DNA from: Pseudonocardia sp. MH-G8
GTDB lineage: Bacteria > Actinomycetota > Actinomycetes > Mycobacteriales > Pseudonocardiaceae
DNA: 64,000 nt
Assembly (NCBI RefSeq): GCF_002262885.1
Contig: NZ_NKYF01000012.1
Coordinates: forward strand, 62,001 to 126,000
Reading direction: 5' to 3'
The translations under genes and the position numbers were made by a program. Below, piece by piece: positions 1 to 8,747 of the stretch. Under the pieces are notes generated by a model. It was not told the DNA's origin. It saw only the letters and a program-made list of their open reading frames with translations, and did not search any database. The number at the start of each line of letters is the position of its first letter. The first letter of the stretch is position 1.

Positions 1-1
1 C

Positions 2-3000
2 CCGGACCGCCTGACGCGTCCGCTGCGCCGCACCACACCCCGATCGGATCCGGATCCGCGGTGGCGGGAGATCGGGTGGGACGAGGCGCTCGCCGAGATC
101 GCGGAGCGGCTCGGGGAGGTCCGCGACACCAGCGGCCCGGAGGCCGTCGCCTTCTCGGTGACCTCGCCGAGCGGCACGGCGATGTCCGATTCCATCGACT
201 GGGTCGAGCGCTTCATCCGGCTCTACGGCAGCCCGAACATCTGCTACTCGACCGAGATCTGCAACTGGCACAAGGACTACGCACACGCCTTCACCTTCGG
301 TAGCAGCCTCCCGGCGCCCGACTACGCGGGCACCGACCTGGCGATCCTGTGGGGGCACAACCCGGCCAAGACCTGGCTGGCGCAGTCCACGGCCCTGGCC
401 GAGGCGCGGTCCCGCGGCGCCCGCCTCGCGGTGGTGGACCCACGCCGCTCCACCAGCGCGCTGCAGGCCGACCACTGGCTGCGGGTGCGGCCGGGCACGG
501 ACGCGGCGCTCGCCATGGGTATCGCACACGAGCTCGTCCGCCGAGGCGGTCACGACGAGGGTTTCGTGCGGGCCTGGAGCAACGGGCCGATGCTGGTCCG
601 CGGCGACACCGGCCGGTTCCTCCGAGCCGAGGACATCGACCCGGCAACCACCGGTTTCGTCGTCTGGAACGAACGCACCGGCCGGGCCGAGCCCTACGAC
701 ACGACGTTCCCGGCGGCCGCGCCGGACGCCCTGGCGCTGCGGGGCACCCGGCGGGTCCGCACGCGGGCGGGCGACGTCGACTGCGTTCCCGCCTTCGAGC
801 GGTACGCGCAGGCCTGTGCGGAGTGGCCCGTGGAGCGCACCGCTGCGGTCACGGGTGTGGAGCCCGAACGGGTCAGCGCCTTCGTCGACGACCTGGCCGC
901 CGCGCGGTCCGTGGCCTACGCCGCCTGGTCGGGCGTGGGGCAGAGCGCGAACGCGACGCAGACCGAACGCGCGATCGCCACCCTCTACGCGTTGACCGGG
1001 AGCTACGACGCCCCGGGCGGCAACGTCGTGCTCCCCCAGCTCCCGGTGAACGCCGTGACCGGGTTCGACCAGCTCGCCCCCGCGCAGCGCGCCAAGGCGC
1101 TCGGAGCGCAGCGCCTCCCGCTCGGACCGCCCGCGCAGGGGTGGGTCACCGCACGGGACCTGTGCGAGGCGATCCTGGACGAGCGGCCCTACCCGGTGCG
1201 GGCGCTCGTGTCGTTCGGGGGGAACCTGCTGCTCTCCCAGCCCGACCCCGTTCGCACGGCCGCCGCACTGCGCAACCTCGAGTTCTCGGTCCACCTCGAC
1301 CTGTTCATGAACCCGACCGCGCAGCTCGCCGACATCGTGCTGCCGGTCGGGACCGCGTGGGAGCGCGAGGCCATCAGGATCGGTTTCGCGGGCAGCGAAC
1401 GGGGGCAGGAACACGTCCAGCACCGACCGAGGATGGTCGAGCCGGTCGGGCAGGCGCGCTCGGACACCGAGGTGGTGTTCGACCTGGCACAGCGCCTTGG
1501 CATGGGGGCGGACTTCTTCGACGGCGACGTCGAGGCGGCCTGGAACCACCAGCTGGCTCCGCTCGGGATCACCGTCGACGAGCTGCGCGAGCGCCCCGGC
1601 GGCATCCGGATCCCCCTCACGACGCGCCATCGCAAGTACGCCGATGCGCTCGAGCATGGGGGCGTGGCGGGGTTCGCCACGCCGACCCGGCGCGTCGAGC
1701 TGTACTCCGAGCGGCTCGCCGAGCACGGCTACCCGGCCGTGCCCGTCCAGCCGGAGGCGGCGCCCGACCTCCGGTTCCCGCTGGTGCTGACCTGCGCCAA
1801 GAGCGGGCACTTCTGCCACAGCCAGCACCGCGGGATCTCCTCGTTGCGCCGGCGTTCCCCCGAGCCGGTCGTCGACGTGAGCGGGTCGACGGCCGCGGCC
1901 CACGGCATCGCCGACGGCGACCAGGTGGAGATCGCCACCGCCAACGCCTCCGTGCGGATGCGCGCCCGCATCGACCCGGCCCTGCACCCCGACGTCGTGG
2001 TCGCCGAGCACGGTTGGTGGCAGTCCGCGCCCGACCTGGCCCTGGCGGGGTCCGACCCGCTGAGCGAGGGCGGCGCGAACTACAACCTGCTCATCGACGA
2101 CGCCGAACGCGACCCGGTCAGCGGGTCGGTCCCGATGCGCGCGACGAGGTGCGCCGTCCGCCCGGTCGGCGGCACCGGCTGGTCCGGCCAGCGCGGGTTC
2201 GAGGTGGCCGCGACGGCGCAGCAGAGCGACGGCGTCGTGTCCGTCCGGCTGCGTCCGCGCGACGGGTCACCGCTGCCGGACTTCCGGCCCGGCCAGCACA
2301 TCACCCTCGCCACCGAGGACGACCCGGCCACGGTCCGCAGCTACTCCCTCACCTGCGCCGCCCGGGACGCCCGCCGCGGCGCGTACGACATCGCGGTCCG
2401 GCGCGTCGAGGCCGGGCACTTCTCGGCGATCGTGCACGAGCGGTTCGCGGCGGGCACCCGGGTGCGCGTGACCGCACCGAACGGTCTGTTCGCGATCCCC
2501 ACCGAGCACCGCAGGCCGGTCGTGCTGCTCGCCGCGGGGGTCGGTGTCACCCCGTTCGTCGGGTACCTGGAGACCGTCGCCGCCTGCGGAGCCGACGTCC
2601 CCGAGATCGTGCTGCACCACGGCAGCCGCGGCGCCGCGTCGCACGTGTTCGGCCACCGCATCCGGTCCCTCGCCGCCGCGATCCCGAACCTGCGCGTCAT
2701 CGACCACTACAGCAGGCCGGGCGCCGACGAGGTGGCCGGTCGCGACTTCACCCTGCAGGGGCGGGTGCGGGCCGAGCACGTGGAGGCGGACCTGATCCGG
2801 CGTCGTGCGCTCTTCTACGTCTGCGGCCCGGAGGGGATGCTCGAGGACCTGGTGGAGGGGCTCGTCGCACGCGGGGTCCCGCGCTTCGAGGTCTTCACCG
2901 AACGGTTCCGCTCCACCCCGCGCGAGGTCGCCGTTCCCGACGACGCCACCGCGCGCGTCCGCTTCGCCCGCTCGGACCGGGAGGTGCGGTGGCACCGGCG

Positions 3001-3202
3001 GGACGGCACCCTGCTCCAGCTCGCCGAGCGCCAGGGCCTCTCGCTGCCCAGCGGCTGCCGGCTGGGACAGTGCGAGAGCTGCACCGTTCCCGTCCTGCAG
3101 GGCGAGGTGGCGCACCTCGTGGCCCCCGGCGACGACCTGCCCGACGACCAGTGCCTCACCTGCCAGTCGATTCCGGTCTCCGACGTCGTCCTCGACGCCT
3201 GA
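2..3202 (+). CDS. Molybdopterin oxidoreductase fused to ferredoxin reductase and [2Fe-2S] domains (5' end missing)
   Basis: The frame is open from base 2, so the gene begins outside the window; 1,066 codons are visible. The first ~590 residues look like a DMSO-reductase-family molybdopterin oxidoreductase: it opens with the RLTRPLRR segment that normally follows the N-terminal Fe-S motif, and a CNWHKD segment lies near visible residue 87. A molybdopterin-dinucleotide-binding domain follows (about 590-680). From about 720 the protein becomes a flavin reductase (RSYSLT flavin motif, GVGVTPF pyridine-nucleotide motif). It ends in a plant-type ferredoxin with C-x4-C-x2-C near 1019-1027 and a distal Cys near 1054. 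The tail resembles phthalate-dioxygenase-type reductases, so NAD(P)H could feed the Mo site within one chain. Substrate is unknown; assimilatory nitrate reductase is one possibility. Confidence 0.88.
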   Translation, partial: PDRLTRPLRRTTPRSDPDPRWREIGWDEALAEIAERLGEVRDTSGPEAVAFSVTSPSGTAMSDSIDWVERFIRLYGSPNICYSTEICNWHKDYAHAFTFGSSLPAPDYAGTDLAILWGHNPAKTWLAQSTALAEARSRGARLAVVDPRRSTSALQADHWLRVRPGTDAALAMGIAHELVRRGGHDEGFVRAWSNGPMLVRGDTGRFLRAEDIDPATTGFVVWNERTGRAEPYDTTFPAAAPDALALRGTRRVRTRAGDVDCVPAFERYAQACAEWPVERTAAVTGVEPERVSAFVDDLAAARSVAYAAWSGVGQSANATQTERAIATLYALTGSYDAPGGNVVLPQLPVNAVTGFDQLAPAQRAKALGAQRLPLGPPAQGWVTARDLCEAILDERPYPVRALVSFGGNLLLSQPDPVRTAAALRNLEFSVHLDLFMNPTAQLADIVLPVGTAWEREAIRIGFAGSERGQEHVQHRPRMVEPVGQARSDTEVVFDLAQRLGMGADFFDGDVEAAWNHQLAPLGITVDELRERPGGIRIPLTTRHRKYADALEHGGVAGFATPTRRVELYSERLAEHGYPAVPVQPEAAPDLRFPLVLTCAKSGHFCHSQHRGISSLRRRSPEPVVDVSGSTAAAHGIADGDQVEIATANASVRMRARIDPALHPDVVVAEHGWWQSAPDLALAGSDPLSEGGANYNLLIDDAERDPVSGSVPMRATRCAVRPVGGTGWSGQRGFEVAATAQQSDGVVSVRLRPRDGSPLPDFRPGQHITLATEDDPATVRSYSLTCAARDARRGAYDIAVRRVEAGHFSAIVHERFAAGTRVRVTAPNGLFAIPTEHRRPVVLLAAGVGVTPFVGYLETVAACGADVPEIVLHHGSRGAASHVFGHRIRSLAAAIPNLRVIDHYSRPGADEVAGRDFTLQGRVRAEHVEADLIRRRALFYVCGPEGMLEDLVEGLVARGVPRFEVFTERFRSTPREVAVPDDATARVRFARSDREVRWHRRDGTLLQLAERQGLSLPSGCRLGQCESCTVPVLQGEVAHLVAPGDDLPDDQCLTCQSIPVSDVVLDA

Positions 3203-3216
3203 CACGCAGGCCCGGC

Positions 3217-4827
3217 TCAGCGGGCGACGGTCATCGACGGCGTGTGCTCCAGCAGCTCCCGGGTGTAGGAGTGCTGGGGGTCGGCCAGCACCTGCTCGAC
3301 CGGGCCCTGCTCGACGATCCGCCCGCCCTGCAGTACCGCGATCCGGTCCGCCACCTCGCGGGCCAGCGCGATGTTGTGGGTGACGAACAGCATGGCCGTG
3401 CCCAGGTCGCGCCGGACCAGGGCCAGCAGGTCCAGGATCGCGGCTTGCACCGACACGTCCAGCGCCGAGGTCACCTCGTCGCACACCAGCACGTCGGGTG
3501 CGGTCACCAGCGCGCGGGCGATCGCCGCGCGTTGCCGCTCCCCGCCCGACAGCGCGCCCGGGTAGCGCCCGGCGAACGAGGAGTCCAGCCGCACCTGGTC
3601 GAGCATGTCGAGCACGCGGGCGCGCCGGGCGTCGGGGTCGAGGTCGGTGAGGTGGCGCAGCGGCACCTCCAGGGAACTGGCGATGGTGCGCCGCGGGTTG
3701 AGCGAGGCGAACGGGCTCTGGAACACGTACTGCACGCTGCGCAGCTGGGCGTAGGTGCGCGGCGTGGCGAGCGGCTCGCCGCCCAGCGACAGCGTGCCCG
3801 CGTCCAGGTCCAGCAGCCCGGACAGGCCGCGGGCCAGCGTCGTCTTCCCGGAGCCGGACTCACCGAGCAGCATCAGGCACTCGCCGGGCCACAGCTGCAG
3901 GTCCACGCCGTCCAGCACCGACTTGGCGCCGTAGCGCTTGCCGGCGCCGGACACGCGCAGCAGCGGTGTGCCCGCCCCGCTCCCGGTCGGCACGGCGTCC
4001 TTCTCCACCGCCCGGTGCAGGTCGGGCACCGCCGCGATCAGCTGCCGGGTGTAGGGGTGCTCCGGTGCCTGCACGACCTGCGCGACGGTGCCGGTCTCGA
4101 CGACCTCGCCCGCCTGCATCACCGCGACCCGGTCGGCCAGCCCGGCGACGACGGCGAGGTCGTGGGTGATGTAGAGCGCGGCCGTGCGTGAGCGGGTCAC
4201 CAGGTCCCGCACGGTGTCGAGTACCAGGTCCTGGGTGGTGACGTCCAGCCCGGTGGTGGGCTCGTCGAGCACGACGACGTCGGGGCGGCACGCGAACGCG
4301 GCCGCGATGCCGACCCGCTGCTGCTGGCCGCCGGAGAGCTGGTGGGGGTAGCGGCGCAGGAAGGCGTCGTCGGTCGGGAGGCCGACGTCGCCGAGCACCT
4401 CCCGCACGCGCTCGTTCGCGTCGCCGTCGAAGGCGTGCGCCTCCAGCACCTCACAGACCTGGGTGCCGATGCGCAGCAACGGGTTCAGCGACAGCGCCGG
4501 GTCCTGCGGCACGTAGGAGACCAGCCGGCCGCGGACCCCGCGCAGCGTGGCCGCGGGCAGGGTCAGCAGGTCGTCGTGGGTCTCGGTGTGCCCGTGGAAC
4601 GCGATGGTGCCGCCGGTGCACTCCAGACCGGTCCGGAAGTGGCCGAGCGCGGCCAGCGCGGCCGTCGTCTTGCCGGACCCGGACTCGCCGACGAGCGCGA
4701 GGATCTCCCCGGGCGTGACGGCGTAGTCGACGCCGTGCAGCACCTCGCGGCCACCGGTGGTGGCGACCCGCAGGTCGGTGCAGGTGATGGTGGCGGTGAT
4801 GGTCCCTGTGGTCGTCGGCGCGGTCAT
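3217..4827 (-). CDS. Fused dual ATP-binding subunit of a dipeptide-type ABC importer
   Basis: This 536-aa protein holds two complete ABC ATPase domains in tandem, equivalent to DppD and DppF joined. The first has Walker A GESGSGKTT at residues 47-55, signature LSGGQQQR and Walker B VVVLDEPTT. The second repeats GESGSGKTT, then LSGGERQR and VLVCDEVTS. It powers the importer whose permeases and binding protein lie directly upstream. The start was chosen because its ATG overlaps the stop of the upstream permease by four bases (ATGA), as at the other junctions of this operon. It is the last gene of the putative carnitine operon and converges on the molybdoenzyme gene with only 14 bp between them. 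Confidence 0.93.
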   Translation of the reverse strand: MTAPTTTGTITATITCTDLRVATTGGREVLHGVDYAVTPGEILALVGESGSGKTTAALAALGHFRTGLECTGGTIAFHGHTETHDDLLTLPAATLRGVRGRLVSYVPQDPALSLNPLLRIGTQVCEVLEAHAFDGDANERVREVLGDVGLPTDDAFLRRYPHQLSGGQQQRVGIAAAFACRPDVVVLDEPTTGLDVTTQDLVLDTVRDLVTRSRTAALYITHDLAVVAGLADRVAVMQAGEVVETGTVAQVVQAPEHPYTRQLIAAVPDLHRAVEKDAVPTGSGAGTPLLRVSGAGKRYGAKSVLDGVDLQLWPGECLMLLGESGSGKTTLARGLSGLLDLDAGTLSLGGEPLATPRTYAQLRSVQYVFQSPFASLNPRRTIASSLEVPLRHLTDLDPDARRARVLDMLDQVRLDSSFAGRYPGALSGGERQRAAIARALVTAPDVLVCDEVTSALDVSVQAAILDLLALVRRDLGTAMLFVTHNIALAREVADRIAVLQGGRIVEQGPVEQVLADPQHSYTRELLEHTPSMTVAR

Positions 4828-5696
4828 GCCGCCACCTCCCCGGTGGTGTCCGCGGACTCCTTGGCGAGCGCGTCCGTGATCATGTTGGTGCCGACGGTGA
4901 GCACGGCGATCGCGATCACCGGGAGCAGCACGCCCCACGGCGTGACGATGAGGGCGATCCGGTTCTCGTTGATCTGCAGGCCCCAGTCCGCTGCGGGCGG
5001 CTGCACGCCGAGGCCCAGGAACGACAGCGACGCCACGTAGCCGATCGAGTAGGTCAGCCGCAGGCCCAGCTCCACCATCAGCGGTCCGGTGATGTTCGGG
5101 AGCACCTCCGTGGTGAGGATCCGCCGTCGTGGCACGCCGTACATCCGCGCCGCCAGCACGTAGTCCTGGCTTGCGACGACCAGGGTCGCCTGGCGGGCCA
5201 CCCGTGCCACGCGAGGGATGTGCGTGATGCCGATGACCAGCACCAGCAGCCAGCCCGACGAGCCGAGCACGGCCACGGCGAGCAGCGCCAGCACCAGCTG
5301 CGGGAAGGACAGCAGCACGTCCCCGCCCCGCATGATCAGCGAATCGAGCCGCCCGCCGGAGTAGCCGGCGAGCATCCCGGTGACCGCGCCGCCGACGATG
5401 CCGATCGCGGTGGCGGCCAGCGCGTAGAGCAGCACCGGGCCGCCGCCGGCGAGGAACCGGGTCAGGACGTCGCGCCCGAGGTCGTCGGTGCCCGCGGCGC
5501 CGTCGGCGCGGAACGGGCGGCCGGCGAAGTCGTCGATGTCGTAGCCGGTGAGCAGCGGGCCGAGCACCGGCCCGAGCAGGGCGATCAGCACGACGACGAG
5601 GGTCAGCACCGCCCCGATCCGCGCCTGGCGGCGGCGGAACGTCCGGCGGAGGAGCCCGGCAGGCGCCGTGTACTGCTGCACAGCGGGGGCGCTCAT
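4824..5696 (-). CDS. ABC importer permease, DppC/OppC type
   Basis: A 290-aa inner-membrane permease with a cytoplasmic N-terminus, a first membrane segment near residues 25-50, and a binding-protein-dependent transport domain downstream. The RMYGVPRRRILTTEVLPN segment corresponds to the EAA loop that contacts the ATPase. It is the second permease of the importer and overlaps both neighbours by four bases (ATGA), which fixes the start and suggests translational coupling. The family usually carries peptides, nickel or opines. The catabolic genes upstream suggest carnitine or a related quaternary amine here, which is inference. Confidence 0.93.
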   Translation of the reverse strand: MSAPAVQQYTAPAGLLRRTFRRRQARIGAVLTLVVVLIALLGPVLGPLLTGYDIDDFAGRPFRADGAAGTDDLGRDVLTRFLAGGGPVLLYALAATAIGIVGGAVTGMLAGYSGGRLDSLIMRGGDVLLSFPQLVLALLAVAVLGSSGWLLVLVIGITHIPRVARVARQATLVVASQDYVLAARMYGVPRRRILTTEVLPNITGPLMVELGLRLTYSIGYVASLSFLGLGVQPPAADWGLQINENRIALIVTPWGVLLPVIAIAVLTVGTNMITDALAKESADTTGEVAA

Positions 5697-6673
5697 GCGC
5701 CACCTCCCGATGTCGAGTGGCGGATCCGCGGGTCGGCGAGCATTCCGGCCACGTCCGCGGCCAGGTTCACCAGCACGTAGAACGCGGCGATGATCATCGT
5801 GATGGCCTGCACGACCTGCACGTCGCGGTTGCTGACGGCATCGATCAACGCTTGGCCGATGCCGGGGTAGCGGAACAGGAACTCCACCACCACGACGCCG
5901 CCCGCCAGCCACGCCAGCTGCAACGCCAGCACCTGTGCGACCGGGCCGATCGTGTGCGGGACGGCGTGGCGAACCAGCACCGTCCGCTCCGGGAGGCCCT
6001 TGAGCTGGGCCATCTCGACGAACCCGGCGTCGAGCGTCTCGGACAGCGTGGCCCGGGTCATGCGCACGACGTACGGGATCACCACCAGGGCCAGCGTCAC
6101 GACCGGCAGCACCAGCTGCTCGGGCCGGGACCACACCGGCTCGCCGGGCCGGGCGAGCGTCACCGACGGCAGTACCTGGAACACCGACGTGGCCAGCAGC
6201 ACCACCAGCAGCACGCCGATCACGAACTCGGGCAGTGCGGCCAGCACCAGGCTCGAGCCGGAGAGGGCGGAGTCGGTGCGCGAGCCGCGGCGCACCGCCG
6301 CCCACGCGCCGAGCGCCAGCGCGATCGGCGTGCTGACCAGCGCGGTGAGCACCAGCAGCAGCCCGGACGCGACCAGCCGGCCCGCGAGCAGGTCGGCGAC
6401 CGGTCCCTGGGTGGCGGCGGAGAAGCCGAGGTCACCGGTGAGGATGCCGCCGAGCCACTCCAGGTAGCGCTGCGGGGCGGGGGCGTCGAGCCCGAGCTGT
6501 TCCGACAGCGCCGCGACGCGCTCGGGGGTGGCCTGTTGGCCGAGGATCGCGCGCGCCGGGTCGCCGGGCAGCAGCAGCGTGGCGCCGAACACCAGCAGCG
6601 AGACCACCAGCAGCACCAGCACGCTGATCAGCAGCCGCTTCACGATCATGCGGGGGAGCGAGGACCCGGTCAT
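5693..6673 (-). CDS. ABC importer permease, DppB/OppB type
   Basis: A 326-aa permease with a typical DppB N-terminus (a membrane segment starting near residue 10, followed by a LLLPGDPARAILG segment) and several further membrane helices. An EAA-like loop, ETLDAGFVEMAQLKGLPERT, lies in the C-terminal half. It pairs with the DppC-type permease encoded next. The ATG overlaps the stop of the binding-protein gene by four bases, which supports this start over the internal Met nine residues later. Confidence 0.93.
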   Translation of the reverse strand: MTGSSLPRMIVKRLLISVLVLLVVSLLVFGATLLLPGDPARAILGQQATPERVAALSEQLGLDAPAPQRYLEWLGGILTGDLGFSAATQGPVADLLAGRLVASGLLLVLTALVSTPIALALGAWAAVRRGSRTDSALSGSSLVLAALPEFVIGVLLVVLLATSVFQVLPSVTLARPGEPVWSRPEQLVLPVVTLALVVIPYVVRMTRATLSETLDAGFVEMAQLKGLPERTVLVRHAVPHTIGPVAQVLALQLAWLAGGVVVVEFLFRYPGIGQALIDAVSNRDVQVVQAITMIIAAFYVLVNLAADVAGMLADPRIRHSTSGGGA

Positions 6674-8220
6674 GCGTTCACCCACGCCTTCCGGAACTCG
6701 TAGCCGGACAGGGACAACCCGGTTCGGTTCGGGACGAGACCGCCGACGTAGGCCTGGGCCGCGTCCACCCGGTTCGGGAAGCCCCAGATGATGTAGCCGC
6801 CGCGGTCGAACTCGATCTCCTGCGCCTGCTGCACCAGCTGCGCGCGCAGCTGCGGATCCACCTCGGAGCGGGCCCGCCCGATCACGGCCAGGTACTCGGG
6901 GTCCTCCCAGTGCGTCTCGTTGAACGGGGCGTCCGGCGTGGACGACTGGGACGCCTGCGGGATGTAGTTGCGGGTGTTCCAGAACGACTGGGCGAACTCC
7001 CACTGCAGGTACTGGTCGGAGAAGAACGTGGAGGTGTCCACGCGGCGCAGCCCGATCTCGACGCCGGCCGCGCGGGCCTGGGTGGCGAACACCTGCGCCG
7101 CCTCGACCGTGCCCGCCTGGATCGGTGAGGTCACCAGCTCCAGCGACAGGTTCGGCTTCCCCGCCGAGGACAGCAGGTCGCGGGCGCGTTGCAGGTCCTG
7201 CTCGCGCCGCGGGTCCAGGTACAGGGGGTCGAAGCGGGCGTAGAGGTCGACGCCGCGCACGCCCTGGCCGGACAGCACCTGGTTGACCAGCTCGTCCCGG
7301 CCGGCGATCAGCCGCAGCGCCTGCCGGACGCGGACGTCGTCGAACGGAGCGACGTCCACCCGCATGGTGAAGGGCAGCCACGACCCGGTCTCGGAGGTGA
7401 GCAGCCGGATCGACTCGTAGGAACCGACGACCTCGGTGAGCGAGAGCGGCACCTGGTCGATCGCGTCGACCTGGCCGGAGAGCAGCGCGTTGATCCGCGC
7501 GTCGTCCTCAGCGAAGTTGATCAGCTCGAGCCGGTCCACGTAGGGCTGGTCGGGCCGCCAGTAGCCCTCGTGTCGGACGAACGCGCTCTGCTGGCCCGCC
7601 GTGAACGAGGCGAACTTGAAGGCGCCGGTGCCCACCGGGCGCTCGATGTCGAAGTCGGCGGGCACGATGCCGCAGGAGTACTCGGCCAGGTACTGGTCGA
7701 ACACGGGGGAGGGCTCGGTCAGCTCGAACCGCACCTGCCGGTCCCCGACGACGACGACCTCGCGCAGCACCGAGAACTGGGACGCGCCGGACTTCGGGTC
7801 GTTCGGGTCGGTGATGCGGGCGAACGTGGCCACCACGTCGTCCGGGGTGACCGGGCGGCCGTCGTGGAAGGTGATGCCGGGGCGGATCGTCGCGGTCCAG
7901 GCGCGGGCACCGGGCTCGGCGCGCACCGACTCGGCGACGGCGGGTTGCAGGGTGTAGGCGTCGTCCCAGTGCAGCAGCGGCTCGTACAGGCTGAGCGTGC
8001 GGGCGATGTCCGGGTTGGTCGCCGGGCTGTGCGGGTCGAGCGTGTCCGACGACCCACCGCCGGTCACCCCCACCCGCAGCACGCCCCCGCGACGCGGTGG
8101 CCCCGCGTCGCGGACACCGGCAGGCCCGCCGCAGCCCGCCAGCAGGGCCGCCGTGGCGAGCCCGGCAGCACTGCCGAGCAGCCGGCGCCGGCTGAATGCC
8201 GGCGCGGTCGGGCTGATCAT
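6670..8220 (-). CDS. Extracellular solute-binding lipoprotein of a dipeptide-type ABC importer (SBP family 5)
   Basis: A 516-aa binding protein. The N-terminus carries a twin-arginine-like SRRRLLG segment (10-16) and a lipobox ending LLAGC, with the lipidated Cys at residue 30, so it is probably exported folded and anchored outside the membrane. The mature part shows the family-5 pattern (DTLDPHS, TFHDGRPVTPDDVVATF). I chose the ATG at 8220 because GAGGAG lies about 8 nt upstream; an in-frame TTG six codons earlier would remove that site. It follows the thioesterase frame after 52 bp that contain a small hairpin. The ligand may be carnitine or another betaine, from context only. Confidence 0.92.
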   Translation of the reverse strand: MISPTAPAFSRRRLLGSAAGLATAALLAGCGGPAGVRDAGPPRRGGVLRVGVTGGGSSDTLDPHSPATNPDIARTLSLYEPLLHWDDAYTLQPAVAESVRAEPGARAWTATIRPGITFHDGRPVTPDDVVATFARITDPNDPKSGASQFSVLREVVVVGDRQVRFELTEPSPVFDQYLAEYSCGIVPADFDIERPVGTGAFKFASFTAGQQSAFVRHEGYWRPDQPYVDRLELINFAEDDARINALLSGQVDAIDQVPLSLTEVVGSYESIRLLTSETGSWLPFTMRVDVAPFDDVRVRQALRLIAGRDELVNQVLSGQGVRGVDLYARFDPLYLDPRREQDLQRARDLLSSAGKPNLSLELVTSPIQAGTVEAAQVFATQARAAGVEIGLRRVDTSTFFSDQYLQWEFAQSFWNTRNYIPQASQSSTPDAPFNETHWEDPEYLAVIGRARSEVDPQLRAQLVQQAQEIEFDRGGYIIWGFPNRVDAAQAYVGGLVPNRTGLSLSGYEFRKAWVNA

Positions 8221-8242
8221 CGAGATGTCTCCTCGCAACAGG

Positions 8243-8260
8243 GCCCCGCAGGCGCGGGGC
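8243..8260 (-). terminator. Small intra-operon hairpin before the binding-protein gene
   Basis: A perfect 7-bp GC stem (GCCCCGC / GCGGGGC) with a 4-nt loop lies between the thioesterase stop and the binding-protein start. There is no T-run. In importer operons such a hairpin often protects or sets the level of the binding-protein mRNA; weak termination is the alternative. Confidence 0.4.
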
Positions 8261-8272
8261 GGCGATCGGGGA

Positions 8273-8746
8273 TCAGGTCGGCGGCCGGGGCACCACCGTC
8301 CCGTTGGCCCCGAGCGGGCTGATCGACCGGCCCGCGTGCTCCGGTGCGTCCACGTCGGGGTCGGCCAGCGCGTCGAGTGCCGCGGCCACGCCGTCGGGGA
8401 AGGGCAGCGTGCCGTCCGCGCCGACGTGCAGGCACATCAGCTCCTCGGTGGCGGCGAGCCGGCCGTCCGCGTCCAGCTCGTGCCACAGGCGCAGCCGCTT
8501 GGCGTCGCGGGCGAGGACCCGGGTGCGCACCTGCAGCTCGGCGCCCAGGGCCACCTCGCGCAGGTACCGGACGTGCGCCTCCACCGTGTAGAGCGAGGAG
8601 CCGGTGGCATCCCGGTACGCCGCGCCCATCCCGGTGCGCTCCATCAGCGCGGTCGTCGCGTTCCCGAACACCAGGACGTAGTAGGGCTCGGACAGGTGGC
8701 CGTTGTAGTCGATCCACTCGGGCCGGACGGTGTCGGCGTGCCGCAG
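8273..8746 (-). CDS. Hotdog thioesterase, probable betainyl-CoA thioesterase (start uncertain)
   Basis: A 4-hydroxybenzoyl-CoA-thioesterase-type hotdog domain of about 155 residues. The conserved RPEWIDYNGHLSEPYYVLVF stretch sits at the N-terminus. In carnitine degradation a thioesterase of this type releases glycine betaine from betainyl-CoA. The conserved start of the domain lies upstream of the first GTG (8671), so translation must begin earlier, but no ATG, GTG or TTG occurs there in this frame. A CTG at 8746 is given as the boundary. The frame stays open back into the carnitine dehydrogenase gene, +1 relative to it. Some carnitine dehydrogenases are fused to such a domain, so a single-base frameshift splitting a fusion is a real alternative. 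Confidence 0.75.
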   Translation of the reverse strand: MRHADTVRPEWIDYNGHLSEPYYVLVFGNATTALMERTGMGAAYRDATGSSLYTVEAHVRYLREVALGAELQVRTRVLARDAKRLRLWHELDADGRLAATEELMCLHVGADGTLPFPDGVAAALDALADPDVDAPEHAGRSISPLGANGTVVPRPPT

Positions 8747-8747
8747 C

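Noticed and set aside
349..4191. Very long open frame (1,280 codons) on the + strand across the molybdoenzyme and the importer ATPase genes
   Set aside because: It is Arg/Gly/Pro/Ala-rich without any motif and crosses two well-identified genes in another frame or strand. Long stop-free shadow frames are expected at this GC content.
8273..8671. Thioesterase starting at the GTG at 8671
   Set aside because: That start would remove the conserved RPEWIDYNGHLSEPYY segment at the beginning of the hotdog fold.
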